Positions 33,913-42,551 of a DNA stretch of 53,299 nucleotides are shown in pieces. Under the pieces are notes generated by a model. That model was not told the origin of the DNA and searched no databases. It saw only the letters and a program-made list of their open reading frames with translations. The translations under genes and the position numbers were made by a program. The stretch is taken from the NCBI GenBank assembly GCA_002083395.1, contig LWDH01000005.1, positions 1 through 53,299 on the forward strand, read 5' to 3'. The stretch comes from Proteobacteria bacterium SG_bin4 (GTDB lineage Bacteria; Pseudomonadota; Gammaproteobacteria; Burkholderiales; Nitrosomonadaceae). Position 1 is the first letter of the stretch, and each line of letters starts with the position of its first letter.

Positions 33913-35256
33913 TTATTTGGCTTTTCCCAAGCGTAGCGTAATGCAGGCTCCTCCATCTGGATGATTCTCAATTGATAATTCACCGCCGTAGACCTGGACA
34001 ATATCACGCACAATGGCTAATCCAATGCCGTGACCGGGCGTGGATTGGTCAGCGCGCACGCCGCGTTCCAGTATTCTGGCAATTTGATCCGGCTGAATAC
34101 CGGGGCCGTCGTCTGTTATCTGAATGACGACTTGACTATCTTGATAACCGGCCGATAGTTGAATGCGTTGCCTGCACCATTTAAAAGCATTGTCGACCAG
34201 GTTGCCGAGCAATTCCATCAAATCACCCTCATCAATGCGCAGTCCGATACTGTCGTCAATCTGAACCGCTATGTCGGGTTGTTTATCGCGATAGGCCTTG
34301 GCAACGGTAGTGACGATCCGGTCAGCCAGCGGACGAAGGGCGATCATAACCATACCGGGCGAGCTGCCAGCAGTGGCGGCGCGGCGGAGCTGGTATTGAA
34401 TAATGTTGTCGATGCGGTCGATCTGTTCCTGTATTGCCTTCGCCCTATTGATTTCATCATCGTCACTGTGAAGAGCGCCCTGCAGGACAGCCAAGGGCGT
34501 TTTGAGGCTATGCGCCAAATCCGCCAGACCGTTGCGGTAACGCTTTTGCTGTTTGTGTTCGTGAGCGATTAACGAGTTGATGTTATCAGTTAATAATTGT
34601 AATTCACTGGGGTAGGCGCCTTTTAAACTTTCTTGCTGCCCGGATTCGATCGCGGCTAGCTCGGTTGATACTTTGCGGAGAGGTTGCAGTCCCCAGCGCA
34701 GCACTAACATTTGCGTAGCCAGCAAGAACACTGCCATGACACCGAGTAAGCCCCACAAATCCTCACGGTATTGTTCGATCTGTGCGTCGAATAACACCGC
34801 ATCGGTGATCACATAAAAGGTTAACGGGTAGTCCCCGGCGGGGGTTTCCCAAGCGACACCGTACCGGTAAATAAAGTAGGGCATATCGTTGATCTGAATC
34901 TGCGCGAATTCTTTCTTGCCCTTTTCCGCTAGGGAGATATCGGGAACCGGTTTGTTCAGCGAAGAAGTAGAACGCCAAATAATTCGATTGCCGGGGCCAA
35001 TGATAAAAGCATAAGTATCGGAATTGACGTGGCCGAGCTCTGCATCGAGTAAATTGGTAGGAACATCAAGTTCTCCCGATTCTTCTACTTCGGCATCGCC
35101 CATCAACATCAGTACTTTTGCAAACAAACGGTCTTTAACGCCCAAGCGCGCGCTGTCATAGAAAGCGCGATCCAGCATCCATGCAATCCCCACGATGAAA
35201 ATCAATAGCACGAGTGTGGTGCTGAGAAGGACTCGCTGATTGAGGGACATCATCAC
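33913..35256 (-). CDS. PhoQ-like sensor histidine kinase
   Basis: A 447-residue inner-membrane kinase. First helix about 9-28, periplasmic sensor domain about 30-165, second helix about 166-186, HAMP-like linker, HisKA with His249 in LADLAHSLKTPLAVLQG, and HATPase with NLVDNAFKWC, TDDGPGIQPDQ and GHGIGLAIV. The HSLKTPL form of the H-box and overall layout match the PhoQ group. The sensor domain carries an acidic stretch (DAEVEESGELD) reminiscent of cation-sensing PhoQ, but this is not proof of Mg2+ sensing. Its start overlaps the regulator stop by 4 bases. Confidence 0.9.
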   Translation of the reverse strand: MMMSLNQRVLLSTTLVLLIFIVGIAWMLDRAFYDSARLGVKDRLFAKVLMLMGDAEVEESGELDVPTNLLDAELGHVNSDTYAFIIGPGNRIIWRSTSSLNKPVPDISLAEKGKKEFAQIQINDMPYFIYRYGVAWETPAGDYPLTFYVITDAVLFDAQIEQYREDLWGLLGVMAVFLLATQMLVLRWGLQPLRKVSTELAAIESGQQESLKGAYPSELQLLTDNINSLIAHEHKQQKRYRNGLADLAHSLKTPLAVLQGALHSDDDEINRAKAIQEQIDRIDNIIQYQLRRAATAGSSPGMVMIALRPLADRIVTTVAKAYRDKQPDIAVQIDDSIGLRIDEGDLMELLGNLVDNAFKWCRQRIQLSAGYQDSQVVIQITDDGPGIQPDQIARILERGVRADQSTPGHGIGLAIVRDIVQVYGGELSIENHPDGGACITLRLGKAK

Positions 35257-35936
35257 GATTTATTGCATTCCAAATTGAACCGGTAACCGCGGCCTCGCAT
35301 GGTTTCAATCGGATTCAACGTACCGGTTGGATCCAGTTTGCGGCGCAATCGGCCGACCATGACTTCGAGCACATTACTGTCGCGATCTTCATCGTGCGGA
35401 TAGAGATAATCGGATAAGGTATGTTTGGAAAGCACCTCGCCATGATGGCGGACTAATTCTTCTAAAAGGCGGTATTCGAACGAGGTCAATTCGATGATAT
35501 TACCGTCGACTGTCACTACTTGCGAAGTTACATCAACCGTGATGGGACCGCACTTTAACTGCGTTTGCGGAATGCCGGTGGCACGTCTGAGCAAAGCTTT
35601 GACCCGGGCTTGCAATTCTTCCATTTGAAACGGCTTGGTGAGGTAGTCGTCTGCTCCCATTTCCAAACCTTGCACTTTGTCCTGCCAGCTGCTGCGTGCA
35701 GTCAGAATCAAGATCGGCAGCAAACTGCCGCGTTCTCGAAGTGCTTTGATGATTTCCAGGCCGGATTTACCAGGCAGGCCAATATCAATGATGGCTGCAT
35801 CGATCGGATATTCAGTCGCAAGAAATAATCCTTCATCGCCATCGCCGCAAGTATCGATCATATAACCTTCTGCTTCCAATTGCTGGCGGATCTGATTTTG
35901 TAATCGGAATTCATCCTCAATGACCAGGATGCGCAT
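35253..35936 (-). CDS. PhoP-like OmpR-family response regulator
   Basis: A 227-residue regulator. Receiver domain with acidic E7/D8, phospho-acceptor Asp51 in AAIIDIGLPG, Thr in LILTARSS and Lys in YLTKPFQMEEL; winged-helix effector from about 125, ending IETMRGRGYRFNLE. It is coupled to the kinase by a 4-base overlap. The PepSY-protein gene lies just upstream in the same direction and is a likely target or co-operonic gene. Confidence 0.93.
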   Translation of the reverse strand: MRILVIEDEFRLQNQIRQQLEAEGYMIDTCGDGDEGLFLATEYPIDAAIIDIGLPGKSGLEIIKALRERGSLLPILILTARSSWQDKVQGLEMGADDYLTKPFQMEELQARVKALLRRATGIPQTQLKCGPITVDVTSQVVTVDGNIIELTSFEYRLLEELVRHHGEVLSKHTLSDYLYPHDEDRDSNVLEVMVGRLRRKLDPTGTLNPIETMRGRGYRFNLECNKS

Positions 35937-36006
35937 GTTTGTCTCCTGTGGTGCTGATATTTAAATAGAATTGACTATCCTCGGGTCGCAGGAATTATTT
36001 TAATCG

Positions 36007-36297
36007 CTAATGTGTGGAAATCACCGAACCATCTTGTACATCAATTAAAACGATGTGAATCCTGCCTTGGCTGCTGAGAATTTTTACCCGGTAAGTCTGA
36101 TTTGTTTGATTGATTGCCAGTACGCGGCCATTGACCTGCTGTTGCGCAATAGTAATTGCTTTTTGCTCGGTAATACCTTTGGTCGGGCCGGTGTCGATGG
36201 ATTGTTTGTCCATCGGGTTTTGCGTATCTGCTGTTGCCTGTAAGATCGAGCTAGTCATGATCATTATGATGACTAATACTTTCCACCGTCTGTTCAT
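36007..36297 (-). CDS. Exported PepSY-domain protein
   Basis: A 96-residue protein with a signal peptide (about 1-23, ending LQATA). The mature part is one PepSY module: ITEQKAITIAQQQVNGRVLA, then YRVKILSSQGRIHIVLIDVQ and DGSVIS. Small exported PepSY proteins are often encoded beside PhoPQ-type two-component genes and may act as an accessory sensor or protease inhibitor. It is 70 bases upstream of the regulator on the same strand. Confidence 0.85.
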   Translation of the reverse strand: MNRRWKVLVIIMIMTSSILQATADTQNPMDKQSIDTGPTKGITEQKAITIAQQQVNGRVLAINQTNQTYRVKILSSQGRIHIVLIDVQDGSVISTH

Positions 36298-36373
36298 AAC
36301 CGGTCACTCCTTGGTTAAAGGTAGAAATCAGGCTGGCCACAGTTAAAGCGCGGTCTGTTGCCAGCCTCCGATG

Positions 36374-36694
36374 TCAGAAGCGTATCATAAAATCCATATT
36401 TCCGGATCCGATCCCCATCATCAGTTGCGGCGCAGGAACATATACCGGAGCAGGATAATAGCTGTTGTAATAGTTATAGCGCGGTTGCGGGTAGTGAGGT
36501 TGATAATAACCCCAAGGCTGGCTATAGACATAACCATAACTGCCATGATGGTGGTGTTTATGATGGTGATGTCCGTGGTGATGGCCATGGCCGCGATGAC
36601 CTCTGCCTGCTTCAGCCAGGGTCGGTGTTACCAATATGAGCGCCAAAAAAATCATTAAAATCAAACTGGTCAGTTTTGTTGTCCGGATGTTCAT
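36374..36694 (-). CDS. Histidine-rich exported protein
   Basis: 106 residues from ATG 36694, with AGGAG 8 bases upstream; an earlier in-frame start at 36736 lacks such a site. Signal peptide about 1-27. The mature N-terminus has thirteen histidines within 18 residues (for example HGHHHGHHHHKHHHHG), followed by a Tyr/Pro/Trp-rich low-complexity region (YVYSQPWGYYQPHYPQPRYN). The His tract is a plausible Ni/Zn/Cu chelator. Similar short His/Tyr/Pro proteins are often annotated as hypothetical. No clear homologue family was recognised. Confidence 0.75.
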   Translation of the reverse strand: MNIRTTKLTSLILMIFLALILVTPTLAEAGRGHRGHGHHHGHHHHKHHHHGSYGYVYSQPWGYYQPHYPQPRYNYYNSYYPAPVYVPAPQLMMGIGSGNMDFMIRF

Positions 36695-36840
36695 GATGTT
36701 TCTCCTTTTCGTTGTTGGTCGTTGACGATTCTTCATGGCATCAATCTACGCAAACCTGAATGAACAAAAACTGAATGGAAAATGTTGCTACGATTTAGCG
36801 AAGTTGTGTCATTCGATATAAATCGAATGAAATAAATTGA

Positions 36841-37956
36841 CTATAAGAAGCGTAACAGGCTCTGCGGATAGCGCCACTTTAAGGTACGGTAGGCGCGGCA
36901 GAGCGGGTACAGAATGACAAGCACGAGCAATGCGATTAGGTAAGTTTGCGCCAAACTGCCACGTTCGAAAAAAAATTCCATCATTCTCAGCGCCACAAAG
37001 TGCGCAAGGTAGAAAAATAGAGCAGTTTGGCCGAATACCAGCACGGGGCCATTAAAACGGATGGTTTTACTTAGTAATTCGAAGCGCATCAATAGCGATA
37101 GTATGATTGCCATCAATCCTAGTTCCAGCAGCGTGTAAGCCAAACTGGGTGGATATTTGCTCACATGCAACCAGTGCGTCAGCGTGTTGCCTTCCAGGTG
37201 CATAAACAGATTGCCATAGCCGTCGAGACCACGAACGATGACGAATAATGTCAGTGCTAACCAGCCGCAAGTTAATAATAGCCGATGCGGCGTTTCAGAA
37301 CCGGATGGTCTGGTGATGAGCCACTGGCCGAAAACCCAGCCAAGCATCATCATACCGAGCCACGGTAAAGCGGGATAGAGCACCGTGTAGTTGTCATTGA
37401 AGTCCGGTGCAAATGTAATCGCCAACCAAATCGGTACGTCGCCGCCAGGTTGCCATAGGTGCATTAGCAGAAACTCCCCGCCGCAGATTATCAAAATGGC
37501 CAGCCAGAACACCGTACTAGCGCTGAGGCGTTGCAAGTAGACCATCAACATCATGCTGATACCGATAGCATACAGCACTTGCAAAATCGGTTTGCCGCCA
37601 AACAATGAGAATACAACCAAATCCAATAACGCGATAAAAGCACCGCGCAGCAACAATTCACGATCGATGTCAGCAGTATCCATGCCAAGTCGTTGCCGCT
37701 GCAGATTGCTGATTGCGATTGATGCGCCAGCTAGAAAAATGAATGTGGGTGCGCAGATGTGCGTGATCCAGCGTGTCAGGAATTGATCGGTAGCGAACTG
37801 AACGCCTGGTTCATACAACAATACGGAATCAGCAAATAGACGCTGTTCGTTGAAAAACCAGGAAGTGTGATCGAGCGCCATCAGCATCATGACAAGTCCA
37901 CGCAACCAATCGATGGCAGCAATACGCTGTATATTTTTATCGTATGGCGGCATCAT
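36841..37956 (-). CDS. DUF1624/heparan-glucosaminide N-acetyltransferase-like membrane protein
   Basis: A 371-residue protein with about ten transmembrane helices. The N-terminal motif RIAAIDWLRGLVMMLMALDH with HTSWFF is typical of the DUF1624/HGSNAT group, where the His is thought to take the acetyl group. A predicted extracytoplasmic loop includes HLWQPGGDVP. It might acylate envelope glycans. It is flanked by proB (downstream on the same strand) and the His-rich gene, and no operon is obvious. Confidence 0.8.
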   Translation of the reverse strand: MMPPYDKNIQRIAAIDWLRGLVMMLMALDHTSWFFNEQRLFADSVLLYEPGVQFATDQFLTRWITHICAPTFIFLAGASIAISNLQRQRLGMDTADIDRELLLRGAFIALLDLVVFSLFGGKPILQVLYAIGISMMLMVYLQRLSASTVFWLAILIICGGEFLLMHLWQPGGDVPIWLAITFAPDFNDNYTVLYPALPWLGMMMLGWVFGQWLITRPSGSETPHRLLLTCGWLALTLFVIVRGLDGYGNLFMHLEGNTLTHWLHVSKYPPSLAYTLLELGLMAIILSLLMRFELLSKTIRFNGPVLVFGQTALFFYLAHFVALRMMEFFFERGSLAQTYLIALLVLVILYPLCRAYRTLKWRYPQSLLRFL

Positions 37957-37988
37957 GTGAATCTCCAGGAACCATACCCAATGATCTG

Positions 37989-39098
37989 CTAGAGTAAAAC
38001 CAGATTGTTCCTGTGAATGAGTTCCGGTTCATCCACATAGCCCAGAATTGTTTCTATTTCACTGCTGGGTTGTTTCAGGATTTTTTGCGTTTCCACCGCG
38101 CTGTAGTTAATCAATCCGCGTGCGATTTCGCGTCCGTCCGGGTCGAGGCAGGAAACCGTTTCACCGCGCTCGAACTCGCCTTCGACAGCGACCACGCCGA
38201 TAGGCAGCAAGCTTTTACCGTCACCCGTCAATGCCTTAACCGCGCCATGGTCGAGCGTGACGTAGCCGCGTACTTGCAAATAATCGGCGAGCCATTGTTT
38301 GCGAGCGGCCAGAACCGGCAATTTGGCGATGAAGCGAGTACCGATGATCTCATCTTCGCTTAGACGGACCAGCACGTTCTGTTCATGACCGGAAGCGACA
38401 ATCGTGTTCGCGCCACTACGCGCTGCACGCTTGGCTGCAATGACCTTGGTTTGCATGCCGCCGCGGCTGATACCACTACCGACACCGCCGGCCATTTTTT
38501 CCAGCGCCGGATCACCGGCGTGTACTTCGTTTAATAATGTTGCTGTTGGATCTTTACGCGGATCGCTCGTATATAAACCGGCTTGATCGGTCAGGATCAC
38601 CAGCACATCGGCCTCGACCAGATTGGTGACTAGCGCCGCGAGTGTGTCGTTATCGCCGAATCGGATCTCGTCGGTGGCGACGGTATCGTTTTCATTGATG
38701 ATCGGGATGATGTCGAGTTTGAGCAATGTTGTTAGCGTCGAGCGTGCATTCAGATAGCGTTTGCGATTCGATAGATCCTCGTGGGTCAACAGCACTTGCG
38801 CGGTTTGTAAACCATATTGCGAGAAACTTGATGCGTAGGCTTGCGCCAATCCCATTTGACCGACAGCCGCTGCGGCCTGCAGTTCGTATAAAGCGGTTGG
38901 ACGGGTATCCCAATTCAATCGCTGCATGCCCTCGGCGATCGCACCCGAGGAGACGAGGATGATATCCTTGCCAGCTTGTTTGAGGGCAGCAATTTGCGCT
39001 GCCCAGCCTGCTAAAGCGGAATGGTCGAGTCCTTTACCTTGATTGGTGACCAGGCTACTGCCTACTTTAATGATGACACGGCGTGCTTGCTTCAGCAT
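37989..39098 (-). CDS. proB: Glutamate 5-kinase
   Basis: A 369-residue enzyme, first step of proline synthesis. The kinase domain has VIIKVGSSLVTNQGKGLD, ILVSSGAIAEGMQRL, PIINENDTVATDEIRFGDND and GGVGSGISRGGMQTKV; a C-terminal PUA domain covers about 275-369 (LDHGAVKALTGDGKSLLPIG). It overlaps the obgE 3' end by 7 bases, the usual betaproteobacterial obgE-proB order. Confidence 0.97.
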   Translation of the reverse strand: MLKQARRVIIKVGSSLVTNQGKGLDHSALAGWAAQIAALKQAGKDIILVSSGAIAEGMQRLNWDTRPTALYELQAAAAVGQMGLAQAYASSFSQYGLQTAQVLLTHEDLSNRKRYLNARSTLTTLLKLDIIPIINENDTVATDEIRFGDNDTLAALVTNLVEADVLVILTDQAGLYTSDPRKDPTATLLNEVHAGDPALEKMAGGVGSGISRGGMQTKVIAAKRAARSGANTIVASGHEQNVLVRLSEDEIIGTRFIAKLPVLAARKQWLADYLQVRGYVTLDHGAVKALTGDGKSLLPIGVVAVEGEFERGETVSCLDPDGREIARGLINYSAVETQKILKQPSSEIETILGYVDEPELIHRNNLVLL

Positions 39099-40165
39099 GA
39101 GTTCAATAATTCATTATCAGAATTCTCGGGGTTTTGCGGCTCCGGTTGCAGCAGCAAATGATGTTCCAGGTAATCCATGATGGCGTAGGTAAGTTGTTGG
39201 CAACCTTCGCCGGTTAGTGCTGAAATGATGAAGTATTTATTCTGCCATTCCATTTTTTGGATGAATTCCAGGCAGATCCGGTCGCGCTGGTCAGCCGGTA
39301 TCATATCGGTTTTATTCAATACCAGCCAGCGCGGTTTTTGATACAGAGACTGATCGTATTTTTTCAATTCTTCAACCAGCGCACGTGCTTCATGAACTAA
39401 ATCGGTATCGGCATTCAGCGGCGACATGTCGACAACATGCAATAATAACCGGGTTCGGGTTAGATGCTTGAGGAAACGATGTCCAAGCCCGACCCCTTCG
39501 GCAGCGCCTTCGATTAATCCGGGGATATCTGCCATGACAAAGCTGCGATTATGATCGACGCGAACCACGCCCAGGTTGGGATGTAGCGTAGTGAACGGAT
39601 AATCGGCGACTTTAGGTCGCGCTGCTGATACGGCGCGGATTAAAGTGGATTTGCCGGCATTCGGCATACCCAGCAAACCGACATCTGCGAGTATTTTTAG
39701 CTCCAATTTCAGTTCGAGCTCTTGCCCCGGTTCACCATAGGTAAACTGGCGGGGGGCCCGGTTGGTGCTGGATTTAAAGTGCAAGTTGCCTAAACCTCCG
39801 GCGCCGCCCTTGGCCAGCAGTACTTGCTGTTGATCATGCACTAAATCTGCAATTGTTTCGCCGCTGTTAAGGTCCTTAATCAGGGTGCCAACAGGCATGC
39901 GCAACACAATATCTTCCGCGCTCTTGCCGTAACGGTCGGAACCCTGACCGTTCTGGCCGTTTTTGGCGCGGTGCATGCGCGCAAAGCGATAGTCGATCAG
40001 CGTATTGATGTTTCGATCCGCAATGGCATAAATACTGCCGCCGCGCCCGCCGTCACCGCCATTCGGCCCGCCTCTGGGGATGTACTTTTCCCGCCGGAAA
40101 CTTGCGACACCATCGCCGCCTTTACCGGCAAACACCTGAATGATCGCTTCATCAATAAACTTCAT
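39092..40165 (-). CDS. obgE: Obg GTPase
   Basis: A 357-residue GTPase with an N-terminal glycine-rich Obg fold (1-158; RREKYIPRGGPNGGDGGRGG) and a G domain with P-loop GMPNAGKST, DIPGLIEGA and NKTD. It acts in ribosome assembly and stress responses. It follows rpmA with a terminator in between, so a separate promoter or read-through is implied. The C-terminal extension is short and Asn/Glu-rich. Confidence 0.98.
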   Translation of the reverse strand: MKFIDEAIIQVFAGKGGDGVASFRREKYIPRGGPNGGDGGRGGSIYAIADRNINTLIDYRFARMHRAKNGQNGQGSDRYGKSAEDIVLRMPVGTLIKDLNSGETIADLVHDQQQVLLAKGGAGGLGNLHFKSSTNRAPRQFTYGEPGQELELKLELKILADVGLLGMPNAGKSTLIRAVSAARPKVADYPFTTLHPNLGVVRVDHNRSFVMADIPGLIEGAAEGVGLGHRFLKHLTRTRLLLHVVDMSPLNADTDLVHEARALVEELKKYDQSLYQKPRWLVLNKTDMIPADQRDRICLEFIQKMEWQNKYFIISALTGEGCQQLTYAIMDYLEHHLLLQPEPQNPENSDNELLNSC

Positions 40166-40207
40166 AATTCGATATCACGACTTAGGCTATTGGGGCGCAC
40201 CGTAAAC

Positions 40208-40242
40208 AAAAAAGCCCCATCGTAGGTAGACAGGGCTTTTTT
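40208..40242 (-). terminator. Terminator/attenuator after rplU-rpmA
   Basis: AAAAAAGCCC (40208-40217) pairs with GGGCTTTTTT (40233-40242). It lies between the rpmA stop and the obgE start, in the rplU-rpmA direction, with T-runs on both sides. It probably limits read-through into obgE-proB. Confidence 0.85.
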
Positions 40243-40264
40243 AAGGAAAAAGATAATATCGTTG

Positions 40265-40522
40265 TTATACTGGAATAACACTGGCAACTTTACGATTAAA
40301 AGGACCTTTAATACTGAAATTGACTTTTCCTGTCACTTTTGCAAATAGCGTATGGTCTTTACCCATGCCGACATTTTCACCGGGGTGGATTCTTGTGCCC
40401 CGTTGACGAATAATGATCGATCCTGCCGGGATCAGTTCACCGCCGTAGCTTTTAACCCCAAGCCGCTTTGAGTGTGAATCGCGTCCGTTTCTGGAACTTC
40501 CGCCTGCTTTCTTATGTGCCAT
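40265..40522 (-). CDS. rpmA: Ribosomal protein bL27
   Basis: An 85-residue protein with the standard N-terminus MAHKKAGGSSRNGRDSHSKR and GDIIVRQRGTK-like IIIRQRGTRIHPG. It is near the peptidyl-transferase centre of the 50S subunit. It is 11 bases from rplU on the same strand. Confidence 0.98.
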   Translation of the reverse strand: MAHKKAGGSSRNGRDSHSKRLGVKSYGGELIPAGSIIIRQRGTRIHPGENVGMGKDHTLFAKVTGKVNFSIKGPFNRKVASVIPV

Positions 40523-40533
40523 CTATCAACTCC

Positions 40534-40845
40534 TTAAGCCGAAATACCGGTAATTTGTATTTCAGTGTAATTCTGCCGGTGACCTTGGTGTTTCTGGTAG
40601 TGTTTGCGGCGACGCATTTTGAAGATGCGGATTTTGTCATGGCGTCCTTGGCCGAGCACCGTTGCGCTAACTTTTGCGCCACTGACAAGCGGTGTTCCCA
40701 CCGAAACTTTGTCGCCATCCGCAACCATCAACACTTGATCAATCACCAACGCGCTGCCGTTTTCTACATCCAGCTGCTCCACTTTCAGTTTTTCACCGAC
40801 TTGTATCCGATATTGCTTACCACCGGTTTTTATGACCGCATACAT
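40534..40845 (-). CDS. rplU: Ribosomal protein bL21
   Basis: A 103-residue protein starting MYAVIKTGGKQYRIQVGEKL, with the conserved C-terminal region FKMRRRKHYQKHQGHRQNYT. It binds 23S rRNA. First gene of the rplU-rpmA operon; the promoter is at 40880-40885 upstream. Confidence 0.98.
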   Translation of the reverse strand: MYAVIKTGGKQYRIQVGEKLKVEQLDVENGSALVIDQVLMVADGDKVSVGTPLVSGAKVSATVLGQGRHDKIRIFKMRRRKHYQKHQGHRQNYTEIQITGISA

Positions 40846-40879
40846 ATTTTGACTCCATGCTTCCTTTTGAGAACGGCGA

Positions 40880-40909
40880 ATTATACATAAATAGCCTTTG
40901 ATTGTGGAG
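40880..40909 (-). promoter_or_regulatory. Candidate rplU promoter
   Basis: On the minus strand a perfect TATAAT occurs (complement of 40880-40885), preceded 18 bases upstream by TCCACA as a weak -35. It lies 35 bases before the rplU start. Confidence 0.6.
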
Positions 40910-40935
40910 GAAATTTTGTATTACGATCATTGTGC

Positions 40936-40965
40936 TTGACATGCGGGTATCGTCATTCCTAACAT
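40936..40965 (+). promoter_or_regulatory. Candidate ispB promoter
   Basis: Perfect -35 TTGACA at 40936-40941, then a -10-like CTAACA or TAACAT after 17-18 bases, 24 bases before the ispB start. It is back to back with the rplU promoter. Confidence 0.6.
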
Positions 40966-40988
40966 AGCGTTTTCTTGAAGGTAAAATT

Positions 40989-41957
40989 GTGTCAATCGAA
41001 AATATAAGAAGTTATATCGCCCGGGATATGGAGATCGTCGATGATGTCATCCGGGAAAAGTTGCATTCTCATGTTGCATTGATTCGCCAAGTCAGTGAAT
41101 ATATTATCAATAGTGGAGGTAAACGATTACGTCCGGCGTTGGTAATTCTAGCAGCCGGCGCTTTCGGCTATTCAGGAAAATTTCATTATAATCTCGCGGC
41201 TATCGTTGAGTTCATTCATACCGCAACGTTATTGCACGACGACGTGGTTGACGAGTCCGAATTGCGCCGAAATAGAGAAACCGCGAATGCGCTATTTGGC
41301 AATGCCGCCAGTGTGTTAGTTGGTGATTTTCTCTACTCCCGCGCGTTTCAGATGATGGTAGAGGTCGACAATATGCGCGTGATGCAAGTGTTGGCCGACG
41401 CGACCAATACCATTGCCGAAGGCGAAGTATTGCAACTGCTGAATTGCCGGGATCCGCAGGTGACTGAAGAAAATTACCTGCAAGTGATTCGCTATAAAAC
41501 CGCCAAGCTATTCGAGGCAGCCAGCCGGCTGGGTGCGATTTTGGGAAATGCATCGCCAGCGGAGGAAAATGCAATGTCAATTTATGGAATGCACTTAGGT
41601 ACTGCATTCCAACTGATCGACGACATGCTCGATTACACTGGAAATAATCACGACATCGGTAAAAATCTGGGTGACGATCTGGCGGAAGGAAAACCGACGT
41701 TGCCGCTTATTTATGCGATGCGTGTCGGGAATCCGGAACAAGCCGGCATCATTCGTAAAGCGATTGAAGATGGCGGTAAGGATGGGTTTCAGCCGGTTTT
41801 AAATGTCATTCGTGAAACGGCGGCTCTGGATTATGCCAGGCAATGTGCGCAAGCCGAAGTCGCAACGGCAACTGCGGCAATCGCTGCTTTACCAGAATCG
41901 AAAAACAAAGAATGTTTGCTGCAATTGGCGCATTTTTCTGTTACGCGTAATTATTGA
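40989..41957 (+). CDS. ispB: Polyprenyl (octaprenyl-type) diphosphate synthase
   Basis: A 322-residue trans-prenyltransferase that builds the ubiquinone side chain. First Asp-rich motif DDVVD (Asp84, 85, 88) in LLHDDVVDES and second motif DDMLD (Asp211, 212, 215). GGKRLRPALV and the chain-length region are conventional. It diverges from rplU-rpmA, which is the standard position. Chain length (C40 or other) cannot be set from sequence. Confidence 0.95.
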   Translation: MSIENIRSYIARDMEIVDDVIREKLHSHVALIRQVSEYIINSGGKRLRPALVILAAGAFGYSGKFHYNLAAIVEFIHTATLLHDDVVDESELRRNRETANALFGNAASVLVGDFLYSRAFQMMVEVDNMRVMQVLADATNTIAEGEVLQLLNCRDPQVTEENYLQVIRYKTAKLFEAASRLGAILGNASPAEENAMSIYGMHLGTAFQLIDDMLDYTGNNHDIGKNLGDDLAEGKPTLPLIYAMRVGNPEQAGIIRKAIEDGGKDGFQPVLNVIRETAALDYARQCAQAEVATATAAIAALPESKNKECLLQLAHFSVTRNY

Positions 41958-42314
41958 AGTAACCGGTTGTTCTCAGCCGGAGCTCAATCCAACCTTTCAG
42001 AAATTCCTGCTTAAGGAATTACGGAATTCTATCTATATTTCTGATAGTTATAAGAGAGTTGTTATCTTTTATCTGATCCTTTTAGAATATCTTCCTGAAG
42101 TTACGTTAATTTGGTTTGCTTATTATTTTGAATTGTTAATGATAAGCACAAAAACTACGATTAATCTCGCATTTGCCAGCATAAAAAATTGCTAAGCTAA
42201 ATCTGTATAGCAATGGCAAAAAACATCACATCGATAGTTTCAATTAAGGCTTGAAAGTTCGAGCCATAATGGAAATTATAGCGTCTATGTCATTCTATAA
42301 GCTGCATAAAGACA
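41958..42314. other. AT-rich intergenic stretch after ispB
   Basis: No gene or tRNA was recognised. A short stem-loop AATTCCT/AGGAATT (42002-42020) and a CCGG/CCGG pairing just before could act as the ispB end. The last 100 bases should contain the promoter of the following small gene and the pilSR operon, but no convincing -35/-10 was found. Confidence 0.4.
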
Positions 42315-42542
42315 ATGGGAAAAATAATTTTTTACGGTTTCATCGCGTTGCTGATTTATTGGTTGATTAATTATCGCCGGCCAAAACAAAAGAATAGCGA
42401 ATCTTTTATGGATATCGCAGAAGATACAGTCGTTTGCAATCATTGCGGTGTTTATTTGCCGAAAAAGGAAGCGATTAACTGTCAAAATCAATTCTTTTGT
42501 TGTCAAGAACATCGCGATGATCACATAAAATCATCATCTTAA
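42315..42542 (+). CDS. PP0621-family small membrane protein with zinc-ribbon-like cysteines
   Basis: A 75-residue protein with an N-terminal membrane helix (MGKIIFYGFIALLIYWLINY) and then CNHCGVYLPKKEAI and CCQEHRDDH, a CxxC plus CC pattern resembling a zinc ribbon. Proteins of this kind are regularly found immediately upstream of pilS in betaproteobacteria. It is 9 bases from pilS and likely cotranscribed. The function is unknown. Confidence 0.85.
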   Translation: MGKIIFYGFIALLIYWLINYRRPKQKNSESFMDIAEDTVVCNHCGVYLPKKEAINCQNQFFCCQEHRDDHIKSSS

Positions 42543-42551
42543 TTTATTATA

